From Acidobacteriota bacterium (lineage in GTDB: Bacteria; Acidobacteriota; Thermoanaerobaculia; Gp7-AA8): DNA of 5,692 nucleotides. The position numbers were made by a program, and so were the translations under genes. The notes below the pieces were generated by a model, which did not search any database, had not been told where the DNA came from, and was given only the letters and a program-made list of their open reading frames with translations. The stretch lies in assembly GCA_003223695.1 (NCBI GenBank), contig QHVY01000008.1, forward strand, positions 1-5,692, written 5' to 3'. The first letter of the stretch is position 1. Each line of letters begins with the position of its first letter. Shown here in pieces: positions 1 through 4,678 of this stretch.

Positions 1-252
1 CTCTTCTGGATCGGGGAGACCTACTACGAGAGCGGCGACTACCAGAACGCGATGCGCTACTACGAACGCGTCACAAAGGAGTACGCCGACGAGAACAAGG
101 CGCCCGATGCGATGTTCAAGCTCGGTCTCGCTTACATCAAAACGGGCGACCTGGGCATGGCCCGGCGCACGTTTGACGAATGCATTCGAAAGTATCCGTA
201 CTCGTCATCCGCCGCCTCGGCGAAGGTAGAGCTGCAGCGGATCAAGTATTGA
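1..252 (+). CDS. cpoB: Tol-Pal system protein CpoB/YbgF, C-terminal end (5' truncated by window)
   Basis: The reading frame is open from base 1 to the TGA at 250-252 and gives 83 residues, so the gene starts upstream of the window. The visible part holds two tetratricopeptide (TPR) repeats: 'FWIGETYYESGDYQNAMRYY' at about residues 2-21, and a second with 'KAPDAMFKLGLAY' at about 37-49 and 'KYPYSSSAASAK' at about 67-78. This spacing and wording match the C-terminal TPR domain of YbgF/CpoB, a periplasmic protein that in E. coli links the Tol-Pal envelope-constriction complex to peptidoglycan synthesis by PBP1B. The family has an N-terminal signal peptide and coiled coil, which would lie outside the window. 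Upstream tolB and pal would be expected but cannot be seen. Another periplasmic TPR protein of the outer-membrane-assembly lipoprotein (BamD-like) type is a less likely alternative. Confidence 0.82.
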   Translation, partial: LFWIGETYYESGDYQNAMRYYERVTKEYADENKAPDAMFKLGLAYIKTGDLGMARRTFDECIRKYPYSSSAASAKVELQRIKY

Positions 253-303
253 CGTAGAGCCGACTCTCAGTCGGCTTGGCGCCGGCTAAGAGCCGGCGCT
301 ACG
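253..303. repeat. Double-hairpin palindromic repeat (GCCGGCTCT family), intergenic copy
   Basis: The element starts directly after the cpoB stop codon. It consists of two adjacent hairpins: a perfect 8-bp stem at 258-265/269-276 with a 3-nt loop, and a perfect 9-bp stem at 279-287/291-299 with loop AAG. The two halves are also inverted copies of each other: 254-275 against the reverse complement of 281-302 matches at 18 of 22 positions, so the whole unit is a palindrome bounded by CGTAG...CTACG. No T-run follows, so it is not a textbook intrinsic terminator, although it could still stabilise the cpoB mRNA 3' end. A related unit lies inside era (5011-5064). The arrangement resembles REP/BIME-type dispersed elements. 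Confidence 0.8.
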
Positions 304-308
304 TTCGG

Positions 309-314
309 TACAAT
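309..314 (+). promoter_or_regulatory. Possible -10 box (TACAAT) for the TPR/cNMP-binding gene
   Basis: TACAAT matches the sigma-70 -10 consensus at 5 of 6 positions and ends 8 nt before the ATG at 323, so a transcript starting about 7 nt downstream would be nearly leaderless. No Shine-Dalgarno sequence is visible before this ATG, which is compatible with that. I see no good -35 hexamer at normal spacing; the position where it would lie falls inside the palindromic repeat. This is a motif match only. Confidence 0.25.
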
Positions 315-322
315 ACGCGCGC

Positions 323-1057
323 ATGGCTGAAAGCGGTGCGGACCTCCTCGCCCGGAAGGAATTCACGAAAGCCCTTCCCCTCCTCAAAGAGGATCTCGAC
401 AAGTACCCGAGCAATCCTCGCATTCGCCTGCAGTACGCGGATGCGCTTGCCGGCGCGGGTCAATTCGACGAAGCCCTCGCGCAGTACGAGCACACGGCGA
501 AGTACTACGAAGAGAACGGACTCACTGTCCAGTCAATCGCCGTTCGGAAGAAAGCGGAGAAGATCCAGGAGGCCCACCGGCCGGCCACCGGTCCGATGCA
601 GCCGGTTTTCGATCGCCAGGTTCCGCGCAGCCCTCTTTTCGAAGTCTTGACGCCAGAAGAACGAGCCGCGCTCGTCAAAGAGATGGAGCTCGAGCAGCAT
701 GGTGAGGGGGACGTCATCATCACCGAGGGCGATCTCGGCTCGTCGATGTACATCATCGCCCAAGGTGAAGTGAAGGTTTACACGCGCGGGGCGGGCGGGA
801 GGGGCGGGAGCGTCTATCTGGCGAAACTCGGCGAAGGCGAATTCTTCGGCGAGGTCAGCGTCCTGACAGGCAAACCTCGAACGGCCACGATCACCGCTTC
901 CAAGCCGACCGAGCTTTTGCGTCTCGATAAAGAGAAGCTCGACAACGCGTTGGGGAAGTACCCCGGCATCCGCAAAGTTCTCGATGAGTTTTATCAGAAG
1001 CGCGCCAAACACACCGTAGAAGCGATGATCGAGAGCTTGAAAAAGCGGGGATCCTGA
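323..1057 (+). CDS. TPR-cyclic nucleotide-binding domain protein
   Basis: This 244-residue protein has two parts. Residues 1-85 are TPR-like helices ('FTKALPLLKEDLDKYP', then 'RLQYADALAGAGQFDEAL', then a third helical pair), a fold used for protein contacts. After a Pro-rich linker (86-103), residues 104-225 form a cyclic nucleotide-binding beta-roll that starts with 'PLFEVLTPEER'. The phosphate-binding cassette is at 172-189, 'GEFFGEVSVLTGKPRTAT', with Glu177 and Arg186 nine residues apart as in the PKA/CRP-type cassette, so cAMP or cGMP binding is plausible. There is no DNA-binding helix-turn-helix, signal peptide or membrane segment, so a cytoplasmic sensor or adaptor is inferred, not a CRP-type regulator. 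A Gly-rich loop (156-162) between two strands is encoded by a G-quadruplex-like tract. The ATG at 323 is the first start giving a full TPR; no clear ribosome-binding site precedes it. def starts 2 nt after the stop. The physiological partner is unknown. Confidence 0.85.
   Translation: MAESGADLLARKEFTKALPLLKEDLDKYPSNPRIRLQYADALAGAGQFDEALAQYEHTAKYYEENGLTVQSIAVRKKAEKIQEAHRPATGPMQPVFDRQVPRSPLFEVLTPEERAALVKEMELEQHGEGDVIITEGDLGSSMYIIAQGEVKVYTRGAGGRGGSVYLAKLGEGEFFGEVSVLTGKPRTATITASKPTELLRLDKEKLDNALGKYPGIRKVLDEFYQKRAKHTVEAMIESLKKRGS
788..808 (+). other. Potential G-quadruplex motif in coding strand
   Basis: Five runs of G (788-791, 793-795, 797-799, 801-804, 806-808) are separated by single bases (C, C, A, C). 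Four or more G3 tracts with 1-nt loops is the class of motif expected to form the most stable quadruplexes, here in the coding strand and hence in the mRNA. It encodes Gly-rich residues about 156-162 of the cyclic-nucleotide-binding protein. Formation in the cell is inferred, not shown. Confidence 0.6.
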
Positions 1058-1059
1058 TT

Positions 1060-1525
1060 TTGGCCGTACTCCCCATCGTCAAATATGGCAACGATGTCCT
1101 TCGCCGCCGCACCGAGCTGGTCACTCTCTTTGATGAAGCGCTTCAGAAATTCATCAACGACATGGTGGACACGATGTACGCCGCTCCAGGAATCGGCCTC
1201 GCTGCGAACCAAGTCGGCGACTCGCGTCGCGTAGCGGTGATCGATCTGTCCGTCGGCAAGCGCCCGGGCGAGCTATGCGTATTCGTCAATCCGGAAATTG
1301 CCGAGACCATCGGACAGATCAGCGAGGACGAAGGCTGCCTCTCCATTCCGGATCTCACGGAGATGGTGACACGCTCCGAGCGGGGGCGAAGGGCTGATGG
1401 CGCGTGCGATGTCGCACGAAATCGATCATCTCGAGGGCAAGCTGTTTGTCGACCGGCTTCGCGGATTCAAACGCGATCGCATCATCAAGAAGATTCAGAA
1501 GCTCGCAAAAGCGGGGATGTGGTAG
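1060..1525 (+). pseudogene. def: Peptide deformylase, frame-disrupted by an internal deletion
   Basis: Peptide deformylase removes the formyl group from the N-terminal Met of nascent proteins with a metal ion held by Cys and two His. Translation from the TTG at 1060 gives 'LPIVKYGNDVLRRR', motif 1 'GIGLAANQ' at residues 44-51, and motif 2 'EGCLS' at 91-95 with the metal-ligand Cys93, up to about Arg108 (base 1383). The family-typical continuation is then absent. The C-terminal part resumes at about 1385 in another frame (codons starting at position 1385) as 'GEGLMARAMSHEIDHLEGK', with motif 3 HEIDH at 1415-1429, running to the TAG at 1523-1525. Aligned from memory to E. coli Def, about 16-17 residues between motifs 2 and 3 are missing, and the frame change needs a loss of 3n+2 bases, so 47 or 50 nt fits. 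Restored length would be about 170 residues, normal for the family. The original frame runs on by chance to 1599. TTG is chosen because it lies just before the conserved N-terminus, 2 nt after the upstream gene. It is either a true pseudogene or an assembly error. Confidence 0.85.
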
Positions 1526-1535
1526 ATGTTGTTCG

Positions 1536-2189
1536 ATGCAGACGCACGCCGCCATCGTCACTGAGATCCAGGAGCTTGCGCCCGCTGTTCTGCAACTGAC
1601 CGTTGCCTTTACGGATCGCGACTTCGAATTCGAGCCCGGCCAGTGGGTGAACTTTCAATTTCCTGAAGGCGTCTCCCGCGCGTACACGATCGCGTCGGCG
1701 CCGCAACGTCCGGACGCGGTGCAGCTTTGCGTCCGCGTTGGCGCGGGGCGTGGCGGGGAGGCGCTCAAAAAACTCATCCCTGGCGCAACTGTGGCCATCG
1801 ACGGACCGTTCGGCGATTTCGTTCTTCCACAACAGGACGGCCGTCCCGTCGCCTTTCTCGCCGGCGACACGGGAATCGCGCCGGTGCGAAGCATCGTGCT
1901 GCACATGCTCGCGACGAAAGACAAACGGCCGATTAGCGTTCTCTACGAGCCGGATCAGCGTCACATCCTGTACGCAGGCGATTTCGATCCGCTCGCTCGC
2001 GACGGCTCCATCGTTCACGTGAGCGGCAAGATCGAGACACTGATCGCGCGCAACCGACGGGCGCTGGAGAGCTCTCTGAAGATGGCCGCCGGATTCGACG
2101 GCTTTCTTGCGCGCGTGCAGTCGGCATTGCGGGCAAACGGGATCGATCCTTCGGGCGCGATCGTGGAGAGCTTCGGTCCGGAGCCGTAG
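1536..2189 (+). CDS. FAD/NAD(P)H-binding oxidoreductase, ferredoxin-NADP reductase-like
   Basis: The 217-residue protein has the two-domain layout of the ferredoxin-NADP+ reductase (FNR) superfamily. The N-terminal beta-barrel carries 'EPGQWVNFQFP' (33-43) and the FAD-binding signature 'RAYTIAS' (48-54), followed by 'GPFGDF' (90-95). The nucleotide-binding domain begins with 'FLAGDTGIAPVRS' (107-119), a variant of the usual GGTGIAP pyridine-nucleotide motif. The expected Cys-Gly-Pro-Pro motif near the C-terminus is not present; 'AAGFDGFLARVQ' (about 185-196) lies in its place. The protein ends with 'ESFGPEP', like the aromatic-tail end of FNRs. No [2Fe-2S] cysteine cluster is seen, so it is probably a soluble flavoprotein that passes electrons from NAD(P)H to an unidentified acceptor, similar in size to Fre/LuxG flavin reductases. 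The frame stays open upstream to 1404, but those residues come from the def region; the ATG at 1536 is 10 nt after the def stop and starts the fold. Likely co-transcribed with def. Confidence 0.82.
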   Translation: MQTHAAIVTEIQELAPAVLQLTVAFTDRDFEFEPGQWVNFQFPEGVSRAYTIASAPQRPDAVQLCVRVGAGRGGEALKKLIPGATVAIDGPFGDFVLPQQDGRPVAFLAGDTGIAPVRSIVLHMLATKDKRPISVLYEPDQRHILYAGDFDPLARDGSIVHVSGKIETLIARNRRALESSLKMAAGFDGFLARVQSALRANGIDPSGAIVESFGPEP

Positions 2190-2196
2190 TTTCTTG

Positions 2197-2260
2197 TTCA
2201 CCACAGAGAGCACAGAGGACACAGAGGCGTCTCTGTGATCTCTGTGTCCTCTGTGGTGAA
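2197..2260. repeat. 64-nt inverted repeat of CACAGAG units between convergent genes
   Basis: The left arm starts TTCACCACAGAG at 2197 and the right arm ends with its exact complement at 2260. Compared without gaps, the arms share 12 bases, then CACAGAG, then CACAGAG again, with mismatches only in the 2-nt spacers and the inner end. Each arm therefore contains a short direct repeat (CACAGAG at a 9-nt period), and the arms could form one long hairpin. It fills the gap between the reductase stop (2189) and the stop of the convergent minus-strand gene (2262), where it may act as a shared transcription barrier. No T-run flanks it on either side. It is unrelated in sequence to the GC-rich palindromes at 253 and 5011. 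Confidence 0.85.
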
Positions 2261-2261
2261 A

Positions 2262-2921
2262 TTACCGAATCCACCCCGGCGTGACGTCCATGCGCCGCGC
2301 ATCATCGCGGAACTGATCGTACGCGCGCTGTGCACGCTGCACTTCGAGCTCGGCTCCGGGGATTGCATCGATGGTGTACGCAAGCTGCGTCGTGTCGTAT
2401 GAGAACTGGTCCGGTTTGTAGCCTAACGACAGAAGACCGGCAATGTGCGCCTTGAGCGCGGCCGCTTTCTGCTCGAGCAGATCGAGATTTTCTTTTGCGC
2501 GGCGAATGGATTCTTCGTACGAGCGCGCCTGTTGCCGCCACGCCCACTCATCTTGCGTTGCCTGTTGCCGCTCGCCTGCTGTTGGACCGGGCGGTACATT
2601 CAGCGCATTCGCTGGTGCCGGCGTTCCGGAGTGGTTCTCTTCGAGCTCCTTCAGCAACCGCCGCTTTTCCTCGGCCGAGACTTTCAGGCGTCCTGCTCTC
2701 TCGCTCTGAATCGAAATCGGGATTCCCGCAGCACGCGTCGCGTCGACGTCCACGTCATTCTCTGATACCGAATAGAGCGCTCCGCCTGAACGGAACAGAA
2801 CGCGTCCGTTGTCGATCTTCACCGATCCATCCACGTCCACGCGCTGCCCCGAGCGCAGGACGAGAGTGTTCGTTGGAATCGAGAGTGCGGTAAGCAGAAG
2901 AAAATGCGCCAGGGGATTCAT
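2262..2921 (-). CDS. Conserved hypothetical protein, probably exported, with C-terminal coiled coils
   Basis: I do not recognise a named function. With the start at 2921 the protein has 219 residues. It opens with a short hydrophobic segment 'HFLLLTALSI' (6-15), a weak signal-peptide candidate with little positive charge before it. Next come about 40 residues of beta-rich sequence with 'LVLRSGQRVDVDG' and 'GRVLFRSGGALYSV', probably a small beta-barrel-like domain. A charged helix follows (about 78-90, 'EEKRRLLKELEEN'), then a Pro/Ala-rich linker, then a helix pair predicted as coiled coil (about 123-162 and 190-212), split by 'LLSLGYKPDQF'. The end 'TPGWIR' and the overall pattern resemble a protein I associate with Acidobacteriota, from memory. 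The start at 2921 is preferred to 2948 because the hydrophobic segment follows it directly and a GGAGG lies 11 nt upstream (2933-2937 on the complement). An envelope location is inferred from the N-terminus only. Confidence 0.7.
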   Translation of the reverse strand: MNPLAHFLLLTALSIPTNTLVLRSGQRVDVDGSVKIDNGRVLFRSGGALYSVSENDVDVDATRAAGIPISIQSERAGRLKVSAEEKRRLLKELEENHSGTPAPANALNVPPGPTAGERQQATQDEWAWRQQARSYEESIRRAKENLDLLEQKAAALKAHIAGLLSLGYKPDQFSYDTTQLAYTIDAIPGAELEVQRAQRAYDQFRDDARRMDVTPGWIR

Positions 2922-2941
2922 GGAAGAATTATCCTCCGCTG
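2922..2941. promoter_or_regulatory. 20-nt divergent intergenic region with minus-strand Shine-Dalgarno
   Basis: Only 20 nt separate the start codons of the minus-strand gene (2921) and the plus-strand gene (2942). Read on the minus strand the gap contains GGAGG (2937 down to 2933), 11 nt from the ATG, overlapped at its end by GATAAT, a possible -10 box 6 nt before that ATG. On the plus strand only a weak GGAAG (2922-2926) precedes the ATG. Promoters for both genes must therefore extend into the opposing coding sequences. The Shine-Dalgarno is seen; promoter use is guesswork. Confidence 0.4.
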
Positions 2942-3382
2942 ATGCCAAACTGGGTCTACCTGGGCATCAATTTCCTGTATCAGCTCGGACTGGCGATCTG
3001 GATCGGGGGCGCGGTCGTTCTCGGAGCGCTGGTTGCCCCCGCGCTGTTCAAGGCGCTGCCACGTCAAGAGGCGGGGGCGATCTTCGGTCCGACCCTATGG
3101 CGTTTCGCTCGTCTGAGAGTCGTCGCCGTGTCACTCATCATCATCGGCGCTGCCGTCAAATACCTCGGCTGGGAACGAAACGCGGCCACCGCTTGGATCG
3201 CCATACGCTGGTTCGCGATCGCTTTTCTGGCCTTCGATGTCGTGTACGAGATCGGGTATCTGCAGCCGGCGATGGAGAGGGCCCGCGGCGACGCGGCCGG
3301 CTTCGGGAGGCTGCATCGGCGCTCGGAAGTATTGATGAAATCGGCACTTGCAGCCGCCATAGTTGCCTTGTTGTTCAGTTGA
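2942..3382 (+). CDS. DUF4149/TMEM205-like integral membrane protein
   Basis: The 146-residue product is mostly hydrophobic, with four likely membrane helices at about 7-31, 57-76, 83-104 and 130-145. The first helix contains 'LAIWIGGAVVLGALVAPALF', and the protein ends with a 'FGRLHRRSEVLMK' amphipathic stretch before the last helix. Both are typical of the DUF4149 (TMEM205-like) family, whose bacterial function is not established. The length is normal for the family. The ATG at 2942 starts right at the first helix; its ribosome-binding site is weak. The corC-like gene begins 21 nt after the stop, so the two may be co-transcribed. The gene diverges from the minus-strand coiled-coil gene with almost no space for separate control. 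Assignment to the family is by pattern recognition; transport activity cannot be inferred. Confidence 0.75.
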   Translation: MPNWVYLGINFLYQLGLAIWIGGAVVLGALVAPALFKALPRQEAGAIFGPTLWRFARLRVVAVSLIIIGAAVKYLGWERNAATAWIAIRWFAIAFLAFDVVYEIGYLQPAMERARGDAAGFGRLHRRSEVLMKSALAAAIVALLFS

Positions 3383-3388
3383 TAGAAT
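3383..3388 (+). promoter_or_regulatory. Possible -10 box (TAGAAT) upstream of the CorC-family gene
   Basis: TAGAAT directly follows the DUF4149 stop codon and matches the -10 consensus at 5 of 6 positions. A TTGCCT at 3363-3368 could be a -35, but the 14-nt spacer is short. Transcription from here would leave a leader of about 8-10 nt before the ATG at 3404, which has no Shine-Dalgarno. The alternative is simple read-through from the gene upstream. Confidence 0.2.
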
Positions 3389-3403
3389 TCCGTCCCACGC
3401 CCG

Positions 3404-4678
3404 ATGGGAAGTAGCCTCTCGCACGGAGAATGGATCGCGGCTGCCATCGTGTGCGGCCTGTTCTACCTCGTCTGCGACGCGGCACGCTTTTTCGCCCAGC
3501 AAGTGAGTGCCGTCACGTTGCGACGCTGGAGCGGCGATTCCGATGTCGATCGCAGCACGCGCTGGTTCAACTACGACGCGCGCAACCTGCAGCTCGTGAG
3601 CGGTGCGCTGCTTCAAGGATCGCTGATTCTCGCGATCGGAGCGACGGTGATGGCAATACAGCCTGCGCCCATCGGAACGGCGACAGCGACCGCCGCCCTC
3701 GTCTGGCTGATCATCGCCTTTCTCTGGAAATTCGCGCTGGCGCTGGTGCCCGAGGATATTGGCGAGATCCTGCTGAAGCACATGATTCCGTTCACTCATT
3801 TTTTTTACTACCTCTTTTGGCCGGTGCTGTTCCCTCTGCGCCAGATGTTCGCCCGTCTCGACGAGCAGGAACAGCAGGAGACGGAGGCGGAGGAGCCCAC
3901 GCAAGAAGAGGTGCAGGCGTTCATCGATGTCGGTGAGGAGGAGGGAATCCTCGAACCGAGTGAAGGCAAGATGATTCACTCGGTCGTCGAATTCGGCGAC
4001 CGCGTAGCGCGCGAGCTGATGACGCCGCGGATCGATGTGCTGGCGTTCAACGCTCGCGGAACACTCGACGATCTGGCGCGGCTGTTCAGCGAATCGAAGT
4101 ACTCGCGCATTCCGATCTATCACGACAGCATCGACTCGATCACCGGCATCGTGCACATCAAGGAAGTCTTCGAAGCGATCTTGAAGAAGGAGTCGAAAAG
4201 CGTACCCGAGCTGGCACGGCCTCCATTTTTCGTGCCGGAGACAAAGAAAGTCTCGGAGCTGTTGCGCGAGTTTCAGAGCGAACACATTCAGGTTGCCGTG
4301 GTCGTCGATGAATTCGGCGGAACGGCGGGCATGATCACCATCGAGGACATCGTCGAGGAGATCGTCGGCGACATCGGCGACGAACACGAAGCCGTCGAAG
4401 CGACAGTTGTCGATCTTGGCAACGACGAATATCTGGTCAGCGGCTTGCTTCGCGTGGAGACGCTCGAGGAGATGCTCGACGCTCACTTCGCCGGCGAGGA
4501 TTACGAAACGGTCGCTGGAATGATCTTCACGACACTCGGCCGCGTCCCGAAGGCGGGAACCGTCGTCACGAAAAACGGCTATCGATTCGAAGTCGACCGC
4601 GCGGACCGGCGGCGAATTTATCGCGTCCGCATTTCGCGAGATCCAGAGTGGCAGGAAATCGAAGAACAGCGGGCCTAA
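3404..4678 (+). CDS. CorC/HlyC-family (CNNM-CBS) membrane protein
   Basis: The 424-residue protein shows the full layout of the CNNM/CorC family, which is linked to magnesium/cobalt efflux and to resistance to divalent metals. The N-terminal membrane domain has hydrophobic stretches at about 11-24, 64-85, 95-115 and 130-148. Its first part is poorly conserved; I do not see the usual small-residue motif of the CNNM ion site, so transport is uncertain. A Glu-rich cytoplasmic linker (153-169) leads to 'GEEEGILEPSEGKMI' (177-191) and the hallmark 'VARELMTPRID' (201-211). The CBS pair spans about 206-330, with 'YSRIPIYHD' in the first and 'VVVDEFGGTAGMITIEDIVEEI' split across 299-320 in the second; such pairs bind adenine nucleotides. 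The C-terminal CorC/HlyC domain (about 340-420) includes 'ETVAGMIFTTLGRVPK'. The ATG at 3404 is the first usable start and lacks a clear ribosome-binding site. Its end overlaps era by 31 nt, which suggests translational coupling; corC beside era (often with ybeY and phoH, not seen here) is a known arrangement. Confidence 0.88.
   Translation: MGSSLSHGEWIAAAIVCGLFYLVCDAARFFAQQVSAVTLRRWSGDSDVDRSTRWFNYDARNLQLVSGALLQGSLILAIGATVMAIQPAPIGTATATAALVWLIIAFLWKFALALVPEDIGEILLKHMIPFTHFFYYLFWPVLFPLRQMFARLDEQEQQETEAEEPTQEEVQAFIDVGEEEGILEPSEGKMIHSVVEFGDRVARELMTPRIDVLAFNARGTLDDLARLFSESKYSRIPIYHDSIDSITGIVHIKEVFEAILKKESKSVPELARPPFFVPETKKVSELLREFQSEHIQVAVVVDEFGGTAGMITIEDIVEEIVGDIGDEHEAVEATVVDLGNDEYLVSGLLRVETLEEMLDAHFAGEDYETVAGMIFTTLGRVPKAGTVVTKNGYRFEVDRADRRRIYRVRISRDPEWQEIEEQRA

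Noticed and set aside
253..303. Intrinsic terminator for cpoB
   Set aside because: Hairpins are strong but no T-run follows either stem; the two-fold symmetry and the sibling copy in era fit a dispersed repeat better.
574..603. CCGGCCGG-rich stretch in the linker of the TPR/cNMP gene as a third palindromic repeat copy
   Set aside because: Only a short local palindrome is present; the GTAG start, GCCGGCTCT core and second hairpin are missing.
1404..1535. In-frame upstream extension of the reductase to a GTG at 1404
   Set aside because: These 44 residues are an out-of-frame reading of the def 3' region, which encodes the HEIDH motif in its own frame; the reductase fold begins at the ATG at 1536.
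1526..1564. ATG directly after the def stop as a start for the reductase or a small peptide
   Set aside because: It is in a different frame from the reductase and reaches a stop after about a dozen codons.
1384..1599. Continuation of the first def frame to 1599 as a genuine alternative C-terminus
   Set aside because: The residues after about 108 are Arg/Ser-rich without similarity to deformylase, while the neighbouring frame encodes the exact expected C-terminus with HEIDH.
1485..2222. 245-residue open frame on the minus strand opposite the reductase gene
   Set aside because: The plus strand carries the FAD and NAD(P)H motifs; the antisense product has no recognisable family.
2922..2948. 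Nine-residue N-terminal extension of the minus-strand protein, starting at 2948
   Set aside because: It would overlap the start codon of the divergent gene and place polar residues before the hydrophobic segment; 2921 has a GGAGG upstream.
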